From positions 744,001 through 808,000 of the forward strand of contig LJCX01000028.1 in assembly GCA_001298545.1 (NCBI GenBank): a stretch of 64,000 nt of DNA. The letters run 5' to 3'. A program made the translations under genes and the position numbers. Position 1 is the first letter of the stretch; every line of letters begins with the position of its first letter. The notes under the pieces were generated by a model. The model did not search any database. It was given only the letters and a program-made list of their open reading frames with translations, and was not told the DNA's origin. Positions 52,189 to 60,158 of this stretch are shown one piece after another. This stretch comes from Actinobacteria bacterium OV320. GTDB taxonomy: Bacteria; Actinomycetota; Actinomycetes; Streptomycetales; Streptomycetaceae.

Positions 52189-53742
52189 ATGACAGATGAC
52201 GGCACAGCGGGCCGGCCGGCTCCCGGGAAACTCTCGGACGAAGAGCGGCTGGCCGAACTCGGCTACACCCAGGTCCTCGCCCGCCGCATGTCGGCGTTCT
52301 CCAACTACGCGGTCTCCTTCACGATCATCTCGGTCCTTTCGGGCTGCCTGACGCTGTACCTGTTCGGCATGAACACGGGCGGACCGGCGGTGATCGTCTG
52401 GGGCTGGGTCGCCGTGGGGCTGATGACCCTGTTCGTCGGCCTGTCCATGGCCGAGATCTGTTCGGCGTACCCGACGTCGGCGGGCCTGTACTTCTGGGCC
52501 CACCGGCTGGCGCCCCCGAGATCGGCGGCGGCCTGGGCCTGGTTCACGGGCTGGTTCAACGTGCTGGGCCAGGTGGCGGTGACGGCGGGCATCGACTTCG
52601 GCGCCGCCTCCTTCCTCGGCGCCTATCTGAACCTCCAGTTCGACTTCGAGGTGACACCCGGCCGGACGGTCCTGCTGTTCGCCGGGATCCTGGTGCTGCA
52701 CGGACTGCTCAACACCTTCGGGGTGCGGATCGTCGCCCTCCTCAACAGCGTGAGCGTGTGGTGGCACGTGCTGGGCGTGGGCGTCATCGTCGGAGCGCTG
52801 GCCTTCGTCCCCGACAAGCATCAGTCGACGTCCTTCGTGTTCGGCGAGTTCGTCAACAACACCGGCTGGGGCAGCGGGGTGTACGTCGTCCTGCTCGGTC
52901 TGCTGATGGCCCAGTACACCTTCACCGGGTACGACGCCTCCGCCCACATGACCGAGGAGACGCACGACGCGTCGACGGCCGGCCCCAAGGGGATCGTGCA
53001 GTCCATCTGGACCTCGTGGATCGCGGGCTTCGTACTGCTGCTCGGCTTCACGTACGCCATCCAGTCCTACGACGCCGCGCTCGCCTCCCCGACCGGCGCG
53101 CCGCCCGCCCAGATCCTGCTCGACGCGCTCGGCGCGACCGCCGGCAAGCTGCTGCTGCTCGTGGTGATCGGCGCCCAGCTGTTCTGCGGGATGGCGTCGG
53201 TGACCGCCAACAGCCGCATGATCTACGCCTTCTCGCGAGACGGGGCGCTGCCGTACTCGCACATCTGGCACACGGTCAGCCCGCGCACCCGCACGCCCGT
53301 CGCGGCCGTCTGGCTGGCGGCCGGCGGCGCGTTGCTGCTGGGCCTGCCCTATCTGATCAACGTGACCGCGTACGCGGCCGTCACCTCGATCGCCGTCATC
53401 GGCCTCTACATCGCGTACGTCATACCGACCCTGCTGCGCCTGCGCAAGGGCGAGGCCTTCGCGCGGGGACCGTGGCACCTGGGCCGCTGGTCGAAGGCGA
53501 TCGGCGTGGTGTCGGTGGCGTGGGTGGCCGTCATCACCGTCCTGTTCATGCTGCCCCAGGTCTCCCCGGTCACCTGGGAGACCTTCAACTACGCCCCGTT
53601 CGCCGTCCTCGTCGTGCTGGGCTTCGCCGGGGTGTGGTGGCAGGTCTCCGCCCGGAACTGGTTCCTCGACCCCGAGCACGAACGGACCATCGCCCGCGAG
53701 GCGTCACGGGCGGCGGCATCCGCCGAACTGCCCGAGCAGTGA
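52189..53742 (+). CDS. APC-superfamily amino-acid/GABA-type permease
   Basis: 517 residues with about twelve membrane helices. The N-terminal pattern LAELGYTQVLARRMSAFSNYAVSF and the FTGYDASAHMTEET segment are typical of the amino acid/choline/GABA (ACT) transporter group. ATG 52189 is preceded by a G-rich CTGGGGGC. It lies 48 bases after the FG-GAP gene. Substrate cannot be fixed from sequence. A Crp-like dyad stands just upstream. Confidence 0.9.
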   Translation: MTDDGTAGRPAPGKLSDEERLAELGYTQVLARRMSAFSNYAVSFTIISVLSGCLTLYLFGMNTGGPAVIVWGWVAVGLMTLFVGLSMAEICSAYPTSAGLYFWAHRLAPPRSAAAWAWFTGWFNVLGQVAVTAGIDFGAASFLGAYLNLQFDFEVTPGRTVLLFAGILVLHGLLNTFGVRIVALLNSVSVWWHVLGVGVIVGALAFVPDKHQSTSFVFGEFVNNTGWGSGVYVVLLGLLMAQYTFTGYDASAHMTEETHDASTAGPKGIVQSIWTSWIAGFVLLLGFTYAIQSYDAALASPTGAPPAQILLDALGATAGKLLLLVVIGAQLFCGMASVTANSRMIYAFSRDGALPYSHIWHTVSPRTRTPVAAVWLAAGGALLLGLPYLINVTAYAAVTSIAVIGLYIAYVIPTLLRLRKGEAFARGPWHLGRWSKAIGVVSVAWVAVITVLFMLPQVSPVTWETFNYAPFAVLVVLGFAGVWWQVSARNWFLDPEHERTIAREASRAAASAELPEQ

Positions 53743-53842
53743 CCGATCTCGATCGCTTCGCGTCGTCCGGCGCGCCCGTGTCTCCGATACCCGATCGGAG
53801 ACACGGCCGCGTCCGGCTATGCTCGGGGAGGCAACATCGCCT

Positions 53843-53915
53843 GGGCCCTTAGCTCAATTGGCAGAGCAGTGGACTTTTAATCCATTGGTTGTGGGTTCGA
53901 GTCCCACAGGGCCTA
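53843..53915 (+). tRNA. tRNA-Lys (UUU), probable integration site
   Basis: Acceptor GGGCCCT/AGGGCCT (one G-U), D-arm AGCTCAATTGGCAGAGC, anticodon loop CTTTTAA (anticodon TTT), T-arm GTGGGTTCGAGTCCCAC. CCA not encoded. Everything downstream is element-like (integrase, excisionase, relaxase), so its 3' end is the likely attL. Confidence 0.95.
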
Positions 53916-54185
53916 CGGTGCGGGTGACGGGGGCAACCCCTCTGACCTGCTGTGCAGCGCTCGGGTCGGCTTCGGTCGGCTCGGGCGCTGACTCGTATTC
54001 GGGGCCCTGCGTGAGCGATGCGTGAGCGGATGTTCGAGGGTGCAAGCCGAGGAACATCGCTGCGACAGTTGATGGGCGATCTGCTCGGCGTGACGACACG
54101 CCGATGACCACCAGCTTCGGCGAGGCTCCCTGGATCTACGGTATGAGCGCGAGACGCACACAGCGGTGGCGGCAAGGGGGCGGTC

Positions 54186-55643
54186 ATGGACGCATCTGAG
54201 GACACACTCGTCGTGCTGACGGCATTGCCCTTGGAACGTAGGGCAGTACGTCGCCTGCTGGAGGGGCTTGAGAGAGTCGACCAAGCGGGAACGGTGTTCG
54301 AGCGAGGCCGGCTCCCGGGTACGTCCTGGACGGTCTATCTGGCCGCCACCGGACCGGGGAACGACTCCGCGGCGGTGATCACCGAGCGGGCCATCAATTT
54401 TGTACGTCCGCAGGCCGTCTTCTTCGTCGGTATCGCAGGGTCGCTCAAGCCCGATGTCTCCCCAGGCGACGTGGTCGTGGCTTCTGAGGTGTATGCGTAC
54501 CACGGAGGTAAGGAGAGCACGGGAGGGTTCAAGGGACGTCCCCGCAGTTGGGAAACCACCCATCACCTTCAGCAGGTGGCCATGCACGTCGATAGCGTGG
54601 ATGACTGGCGGGGGCGACTGCCGGAAATGGAACGAGACGCGACCCAGGTGCATTTCAAGCCCATCGCGGCTGGCGACCTGGTGCTGGACGCTCCGGCAGG
54701 GTCGCCGTCCCGAGTCCTCTTGGATCAGAACTTCAACGACGCCGTGGCTGTGGAGATGGAAGGCGCAGGTTTCGCCAACGCCGCTACCAAGGCGGGGGTT
54801 CCCTTCCTTTTGGTTCGTGGGATCAGCGACATGGCGAACGGAACCAAGCAGAGCACCGACGGTGCTGGCATGCAGGAAGCCGGAGCGCAGCACGCGGCTA
54901 TCCTCCTGGCGGAAGTGATCGCTCAGTTCAAACCTGCTAATGCGGACTTGCGCCCGAAATCGTCTGCTTCCGGACAGCTCGCCGAGGAGCTGATCTGGCA
55001 ACCTCTCGATCAGCCCGCCAGCGTGGCTTGGTACAGGGACATCGTGCCGTCGAGTGCCTACACCAGCGGTCCCTCCTTGCTGGAGGTCCACTTGGCGCCC
55101 GTTTTGATGACGAGCAGGGTTACTGCGACCCGCATGCGGGAGCTGGCCGATGAATTGGTGAGCCTCGGCCGCGTCAACGGGTTCTTCTCGAACACCGAGC
55201 ACGTTGAGGTGCACGACGGTGCCGAGATGACGGTGGCATCTGTGGTGGGTCGCCACGGGCGGTCAGCTGGGCTGGCGATCACGCGGTCCGGCCAGCGGAG
55301 TGCTTGGGAGGCCCTACCACAGCCGGGTCTCGCCTCCGTGCTCGACGAGGAGCACACTCAGGAGCGAATCACCGCTCTGCTGTCGTTGCTGGAGGCTGTC
55401 GAGGTACCGACGGCTTCCGCCTACGCGCCGGCGGTCGGCATCGAGAAACCGATGATGGTGATGATTGGGCGCCTCAGCACGGTCGATCCCAATCGAGCCA
55501 CCCTCTCGCACAGGGGTGACACTCCGGTGAGGGTCGATCCGGACGAAGCGGTCACCGCCGCGATGCTCGTCGGCCGCACCAGCGAGCTTGCCCAGGAGCT
55601 GACCGTTCGCTTGATCCTCGCCTTCCGTGGGTCCAGCCACTAG
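54186..55643 (+). CDS. Nucleoside-phosphorylase-fold (MTAN-like) protein with unknown C-terminal domain
   Basis: 485 residues in two parts. Residues 1-250 form a phosphorylase/nucleosidase domain: Glu17 in ALPLERRA, FFVGIAGSLKPDVSPGDVV, Glu192 in VEMEGAGFANA and Asp215 in VRGISDMA align with the catalytic Glu12, Glu174 and Asp197 of E. coli MTA/SAH nucleosidase, so it looks active. Residues 260-485 (from IWQPLDQPASVAWYRD, with EVHLAPVLMTSR and GFFSNTEHVEV) form a domain I do not recognise. It sits at the element edge, and its stop overlaps the integrase stop. Such domains are known as ATP- or NAD-directed immune effectors; a defence role is inference. A simple salvage enzyme is the alternative. 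Confidence 0.7.
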   Translation: MDASEDTLVVLTALPLERRAVRRLLEGLERVDQAGTVFERGRLPGTSWTVYLAATGPGNDSAAVITERAINFVRPQAVFFVGIAGSLKPDVSPGDVVVASEVYAYHGGKESTGGFKGRPRSWETTHHLQQVAMHVDSVDDWRGRLPEMERDATQVHFKPIAAGDLVLDAPAGSPSRVLLDQNFNDAVAVEMEGAGFANAATKAGVPFLLVRGISDMANGTKQSTDGAGMQEAGAQHAAILLAEVIAQFKPANADLRPKSSASGQLAEELIWQPLDQPASVAWYRDIVPSSAYTSGPSLLEVHLAPVLMTSRVTATRMRELADELVSLGRVNGFFSNTEHVEVHDGAEMTVASVVGRHGRSAGLAITRSGQRSAWEALPQPGLASVLDEEHTQERITALLSLLEAVEVPTASAYAPAVGIEKPMMVMIGRLSTVDPNRATLSHRGDTPVRVDPDEAVTAAMLVGRTSELAQELTVRLILAFRGSSH

Positions 55644-57172
55644 GTTGCTCGCGGTTTAGCAGCCTTCAGCGCGGCGGCCCGAGGGACCAGAGCCGCGGCC
55701 TTCTCGGCAATCTCACGGTCCAGTTCCGGGAGCAGGCTCGTGTACGTGTCCGAGGTCAGCGTGATGGTGGAGTGCCGCAGGGTCTCTTTCACGGCGTGGA
55801 TGTCGCCGCCGCCTCCGTGCGTGAGCGTTGCGGCGACGTGGCGCAGGTCCCGCAGAGTGATGGGCGGCAGGTCTGTCGTGGCGAGAATGCGGCGGAAAGT
55901 CTCGGAGACCGTTCCGGGGTGGAGCCACGAGCCGTCTTCCTTAGTGAAGACCTTGCCGGTGTCCTGCCAGGCTTCGCCCCACTTCGCGCGCTCCTTCTCC
56001 TGGCGGGCTTTGTGGTCGTGCAGTTCGGAGATGGTCGTGCTGTCGAGCGCGATCGTGTTCGCACTGCCGTCTGTTTTGGGCTCCGACTCGTAGGGGTCCC
56101 AGCCGTCCACCACGATCTCCTTGGCTGGAGTGATGAGGCCGGCGTCGAGGTCGATCTCGTGCCAGTCCTGGCCGACCGCCTCGCCGCGACGGAGACCGCG
56201 GGTGCCCATGAGGTGGAAGATCGCGTACAGACGGTCCCCCTCCGCCGCGTCGAGGAAGGCGCCAAACTGCTGCGGGGTCCACACCATCACGGGGCCGGGG
56301 ATCTTGCCCGTCTCGCGCCAGCGCCGGACTCGTTCATCGGTCCAGAGAAGTGGCTTCGGACGCTTGCCGGACTCCAACTCGACGTGGGAGGCCGGGTTGA
56401 AGGTGATGAGCTGCTGGGCGATCGCGGAGTTCAGGGCCGCGCGCAGGGTGCGGCGGATCGCCTGATGGGATGCCGGGCCGGTGATCTTCCGGAACGGCTT
56501 CATCTCCGCCAGTTTGGCCCGCTCGACCGCGAGCAGCTTCCGCTCGGCTCCTACGGGGCGGCCGGGCTTACTCGGCTTGCAGCGGGCGATCTGCTCGCGG
56601 CGGGCCTTGTTCTCGGCAGCGATGACCTCGTTGTCGTCGGCTATCCCGTCGAACATCTCCACCAAGTGTCCGACGTTGAGGCGGTCGAGGCGTACGTGAC
56701 CGATACGCGGCTTCAGGTGGACGCGGATGTGAGAGGCGTAGCCGTTGAGCGTGGTCTTACGGCGCTTCTTCGCGGCGAACCACTGGTCGAGCCACTCGCC
56801 GACGGTGAGGCTGCCGCGGAGGGCCAGGCCCGCCCTCAGACGGCGTCGGGTCTCCTCGATGGCCGGGAGCGGGGCCTTCTCGACCGCGACCTCCTCCAGC
56901 ATGTCGACGAGGCGCTGAAGGCTGTCCGGGTCGTCCTTCTCCGCGAGGGTGAGCAGGGAGCGGACATGGTCAAGGTCGGCCTGCGCGTCCTTGAGGGACT
57001 CGTAGCCGGCGCGGCTGAAGGAGCGGCGGGTGCCGTCTTCGCGGGGCGGGAGTTCCTGGCGTATGGAGTACGAGCCGTGCTTGCGGCTGGAGAGCTTGGG
57101 GCACTTCTTGCCGACCGGTTTGCCGGTTTGGGGGTCGCGGCAGTAGCAGCGGCGGTGAGTGGAACCCTTCAA
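55640..57172 (-). CDS. Tyrosine recombinase (phage/ICE integrase)
   Basis: 510 residues. The N-terminus has a Cys-rich head (CYC near residues 9-11 and Cys24). A core-binding domain spans about 120-260. The catalytic domain has Arg328 (GLRRGE), Arg444-His445 (RDLRHVAAT), His467 (LRHSTI) and nucleophile Tyr477 (DTYTSL). It should integrate the element at tRNA-Lys. An insert of about 50 residues (178-230) lies inside the core-binding region. It overlaps the upstream XRE gene by four bases and converges on the nucleosidase-like gene with shared CTAG stops. Confidence 0.95.
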   Translation of the reverse strand: MKGSTHRRCYCRDPQTGKPVGKKCPKLSSRKHGSYSIRQELPPREDGTRRSFSRAGYESLKDAQADLDHVRSLLTLAEKDDPDSLQRLVDMLEEVAVEKAPLPAIEETRRRLRAGLALRGSLTVGEWLDQWFAAKKRRKTTLNGYASHIRVHLKPRIGHVRLDRLNVGHLVEMFDGIADDNEVIAAENKARREQIARCKPSKPGRPVGAERKLLAVERAKLAEMKPFRKITGPASHQAIRRTLRAALNSAIAQQLITFNPASHVELESGKRPKPLLWTDERVRRWRETGKIPGPVMVWTPQQFGAFLDAAEGDRLYAIFHLMGTRGLRRGEAVGQDWHEIDLDAGLITPAKEIVVDGWDPYESEPKTDGSANTIALDSTTISELHDHKARQEKERAKWGEAWQDTGKVFTKEDGSWLHPGTVSETFRRILATTDLPPITLRDLRHVAATLTHGGGGDIHAVKETLRHSTITLTSDTYTSLLPELDREIAEKAAALVPRAAALKAAKPRAT

Positions 57173-57855
57173 AGATCGTTCTCCTCGGTGGTGCTGGGGT
57201 CGGTCTCGGGTGGGTCGACATCGGCGAGTTCCGGCGGCAGGTGCGGTGGGGTGCCGCCGTCTTCGCGGATGAAGGCGCGGGCGCTGCGGAGCCGGTACTT
57301 GGCTTCCAACGCCCTTTCTGCGTAGTCGGCTTGGGCGAGTACGGCTTCCTCACGTTCTGCCCGGTTGGGTGCTGTCTCGGCCTTCCAGCGCTCGTGCTTC
57401 TCGCCCTTCAGAGCGGCCAGGGCGGCGCGCTGGTGGCGAATGTGGGCTCGGAAGGAACGGAGCATGTCGTCTTCCATGCCGAAGTCCTCCGTGTCGCCGG
57501 TGAACCAGCGCATGGCATCCCAGGTCCGCTCGGAGTGCTGCAAGGGGAGTCGCTGGACTCGGTCGACGTAGCCGACGGGGTAGAGCAGGCAGATCGGGTA
57601 GGTCCGCAGGGCTTCGGCGAGGACCATGACGTCGACCAGGGGCAGGTTGGCGCGGCGGCCGGATTCCATGTTGGCGATCACATTGCGCGGGATCGGGTGG
57701 CCGATCTCCTCGCAGCGGTCAGCCAGGTCCTGGGCGCTCATGCGCAGCTCCTTCCTTCGTCTGCGGACCTCGGCGGCCACTGTCGCCATCACTTGGTCCA
57801 CCCACTCCGGGACGTCGTCCTCATCCCTTCCAGCATCCAAACCGCGTTGTGTCAT
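57169..57855 (-). CDS. XRE-family helix-turn-helix regulator
   Basis: 228 residues. A Cro/CI-type helix-turn-helix at about 27-80 reads RRRKELRMSAQDLADRCEEIG and continues PIPRNVIANMESGRR. The rest is helical and charged (RAHIRHQRAALAALKGEKHE). It is coupled to the integrase by a four-base overlap, so it probably represses integrase or excisionase. A TTAG-N5-CTAA dyad lies just upstream of its start. Confidence 0.88.
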   Translation of the reverse strand: MTQRGLDAGRDEDDVPEWVDQVMATVAAEVRRRRKELRMSAQDLADRCEEIGHPIPRNVIANMESGRRANLPLVDVMVLAEALRTYPICLLYPVGYVDRVQRLPLQHSERTWDAMRWFTGDTEDFGMEDDMLRSFRAHIRHQRAALAALKGEKHERWKAETAPNRAEREEAVLAQADYAERALEAKYRLRSARAFIREDGGTPPHLPPELADVDPPETDPSTTEENDL

Positions 57856-57863
57856 GCAGACAC

Positions 57864-57876
57864 ATTAGCTTCCCTA
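57864..57876. promoter_or_regulatory. Possible operator between regulator and excisionase genes
   Basis: TTAGCTTCCCTAA has mirrored TTAG/CTAA ends around five bases, nine bases upstream of the XRE start in the 94-base divergent gap. Confidence 0.35.
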
Positions 57877-57949
57877 ACGTTGATTCCATGGCTTGGAGAC
57901 GAGCGCGATCGCCGTGTTCGCCGAGGGCTCAGTCATGGATGGAGCGCGT

Positions 57950-58180
57950 ATGCGCGAGAACGAACCAGCCGGCCGAATGAAGGGCATGAGCCGAGAGGAG
58001 CTGTTGGAGCTTCCCGCCGCCGTTGACCTGGAGACGGGCAACCGGGCGCTGGGGCTCGGGCGGAGCAAGGGGTACGAGCTGGCGAAGCGCGGCCAGTACC
58101 CGTGCAAGGTGCTGCGGCTGGGCAACGCCTACCGGGTGGTGACCGCCGACCTGCTGGCCCTTTTGGGGCTGGCCGCGTGA
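57950..58180 (+). CDS. Excisionase-like helix-turn-helix protein
   Basis: 76 residues with an AlpA/Xis-type winged helix: LPAAVDLETGNRALGLGRSK, GYELAKRGQYPCKVLRLGN and YRVVTADLLALLG. Probably the recombination directionality factor of the element. ATG 57950 has GGATGGAG five bases upstream; ATG 57935 is an alternative. It is divergent from the regulator-integrase pair. Confidence 0.8.
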   Translation: MRENEPAGRMKGMSREELLELPAAVDLETGNRALGLGRSKGYELAKRGQYPCKVLRLGNAYRVVTADLLALLGLAA

Positions 58181-58413
58181 GAGCAGGGAGCGATAGCAGA
58201 CCGTTCTGCGCTGAGCTGACACAGAAACGCTGGACTGTTGCCGGGCGTGGACGTACGGTCCGTGTTCCCTCGCGATGGCCTGGCGCCCGCGAGAAAGGGG
58301 TGGACCCCCGGCGGTGCAACGCCGGAGGCCCGAGCAACCCCGAACGGCCCTGGAAGAACCGACCCGGCGGCAAGGGCGTACGAGCCCGCCGCCGCCAGAC
58401 GAGGAACTGCCGA

Positions 58414-59727
58414 GTGCAACCCGAGAACCCCGAGTCCTATTCCGCCCCCGCCCAGGCTGCCTGGCCCGCAGCAGCCATCCCCGGCCAGCCCGGCGCCCAC
58501 CTGCGCGCCGCGCAGGCTGACGGCGTCGATCCGCGCCCCAGCGGTGATGCGGACGCCCGCAGCGCCGACGAGGCCAAGACGCCGAGCGGACTCGTGGAGA
58601 TACCCGACGCGGAACCGACCCATGGCTCGAAGCTGCTGGACGAACTGCGCGGGCAGATTGCCCAGTTCGTGATCCCGCCCTCGCAGGAGGCACTGGACGC
58701 GATCACGTTGTGGGTGGCTGCGACGCACCTGCAGCCCGCGTGGCAGCACGCCCCGCGCCTGGCGGTGGTGGGGCCGGCGAAGCGGTGCGGCAAGTCGCGG
58801 CTGCTGGATGTGCTGACCGAGACGGTCCACGAGCCGATGCTGACCATCAACACCACACCGGCGGCGATCTTCCGGTCGATCACCGAGGAGAACCCGCCCA
58901 CGCTCCTGGTGGACGAGGCCGACACCATCTTCGGCACACCGAAGATGGCCGAGAAGAACGAGGAGATGCGCGGCCTGCTCAACGCCGGCCACCAGCGCAA
59001 CCGGTACGTCACCCGGGTCGTCGGCAACGACCACACCCCGCACCGCTTCGCGACGTTCGCCATGGCGGCCATCGCTGGGATCGGTGACCTGCCGGACACG
59101 GTCATGGACCGGTCGGTGGTGATCCGGATGCGGCGCCGGGCCGAGGGCGAGAAGGTCAAACCGTTCCGGTCGCGGCGTGACATCCCGGCCCTTCATGATC
59201 TGCGCGACCGCATCGCCGCGTGGGCCAGGCCGCTGCTGGACGAGGCCGCGAGCCTGGAGCCGGACATGCCGGTCGAGGACCGAGCCGCGGACACCTGGGA
59301 GCCCCTGGTCATCGTCGCCGACCTGGCAGGCGGGCACTGGCCCCGTCTGGCACGGGTTGCGTGTACGCGGATGGTCGCCGCCGAAGTGGCAGCTGAGGAG
59401 GACCACCCCAGCGGTGCGCGGATCCTCGCCGACATCCGCCGGATCTTCGTCGCCCAGCGCGAGGCGGACAGCCTGTCCACCGAGGAACTCCTCCACCACC
59501 TGCGCCAGGACCCCGAGGCTCCATGGGCGGAGTGGGGACGCGGTGGGCTGAACGCCCGCGAACTGGGCAGGATGCTGCGCGAATTCGACATTCGGCCCGG
59601 CAACGTGCGGATGGCCGACCGGACCCAGCGCAAGGGCTACATGCGCAACAAGTTCCTTGATGCCTGGCGCCGGTACTGCCCGGTCGTCCACCCCGTCGAC
59701 GTCGACACCACTCGCGGCGAGGGCTGA
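58414..59727 (+). CDS. DUF3631-type ATPase, probable replication protein of the element
   Basis: 437 residues. Pro/Ala-rich N-terminus, then a P-loop ATPase: Walker A GPAKRCGKS (120-128) and Walker B LLVDEAD (164-170). An arginine-rich RSVVIRMRRRAEGE follows, and the C-terminal domain (about 330-430) resembles DUF3631 proteins of actinobacterial plasmids and integrated elements. It may act as helicase or initiator. GTG 58414 follows GAGGAA. The long noncoding, repeat-rich stretch directly downstream supports a replication role, which is inference. Confidence 0.75.
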   Translation: MQPENPESYSAPAQAAWPAAAIPGQPGAHLRAAQADGVDPRPSGDADARSADEAKTPSGLVEIPDAEPTHGSKLLDELRGQIAQFVIPPSQEALDAITLWVAATHLQPAWQHAPRLAVVGPAKRCGKSRLLDVLTETVHEPMLTINTTPAAIFRSITEENPPTLLVDEADTIFGTPKMAEKNEEMRGLLNAGHQRNRYVTRVVGNDHTPHRFATFAMAAIAGIGDLPDTVMDRSVVIRMRRRAEGEKVKPFRSRRDIPALHDLRDRIAAWARPLLDEAASLEPDMPVEDRAADTWEPLVIVADLAGGHWPRLARVACTRMVAAEVAAEEDHPSGARILADIRRIFVAQREADSLSTEELLHHLRQDPEAPWAEWGRGGLNARELGRMLREFDIRPGNVRMADRTQRKGYMRNKFLDAWRRYCPVVHPVDVDTTRGEG

Positions 59728-59946
59728 GGTCCGCCCCCGGTTGCCGTACCTGCCGTCCCTGCCGTGATCTCGCAGGCCAAAGGGCATGCAGCCAAGACGG
59801 GAACCGGGGCCAAGACGGCACCGCGATCCACCATCGCAGCCCGCCGCCAAGACGCTGCCCGCATCCGTCTTGCGCCGTCCCCCGCCGTCCTGCCGTATCA
59901 CCGCAGGTCACAGCCCTGCCCACCGGGACGGAAGACGTAACGCCTC

Positions 59947-59963
59947 TGTCCCGACTCGGGACA
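59947..59963. repeat. 17-bp perfect palindrome
   Basis: TGTCCCGACTCGGGACA, centred on C59955. Its core CCGACTCGG is the same as the core of the 35-base palindrome 59 bases to the right, so one protein may bind both. Confidence 0.85.
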
Positions 59964-59996
59964 CGGCCCACCCCGGGCCAGGCCCGCCAGGACGCC

Positions 59997-60031
59997 CCGA
60001 CGTCTTGTTCCGACTCGGAACAAGACGTCGG
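59997..60031. repeat. 35-bp perfect palindrome
   Basis: Seventeen-base arms around the single central C60014; the inner part reads TTGTTCCGACTCGGAACAA. All 17 base pairs are perfect. In single-stranded form it would make a long hairpin; in duplex form a dimer site. It contains one CAAGACG word in each arm. Confidence 0.9.
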
Positions 60032-60158
60032 CGGTACCCGCCAGGACGGAGGGCCGAGGCGGTTGCCGTACCTGCTCTGACCTGCGCTTGCAACGGCCAA
60101 GACGGCAAAGACGCACCCCACCGCTACCCCAGGAGTACCCCGCTTGAGGATCCCTCGC

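Larger units (their letters stand above)
59738..60075. other. Origin-like noncoding region of the element
   Basis: The region between the ATPase and SpdB-like genes. A 16-base direct repeat CGGTTGCCGTACCTGC marks its ends (59738 and 60060). The heptamer CAAGACG or its complement occurs at 59793, 59811, 59848, 59866 and twice inside the large palindrome, with another copy at 60098. CCCGCCAGGACG occurs twice (59984 and 60038). This iteron-and-dyad layout fits an origin of replication or transfer. Confidence 0.5.

Noticed and set aside
50011..53679. 1222-codon minus-strand open frame
   Set aside because: Runs antisense through the FG-GAP and permease genes, which have clear families; no domain in the antisense frame.
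54186..55643. Plain housekeeping MTA/SAH nucleosidase
   Set aside because: The usual enzyme is about 230-250 residues; this protein has twice that length, a second domain and a mobile-element setting. It is not excluded.
59738..60104. Repeats considered as a CRISPR array
   Set aside because: Repeat words are 7-16 bases, irregularly spaced and in both orientations; no cas genes are nearby.
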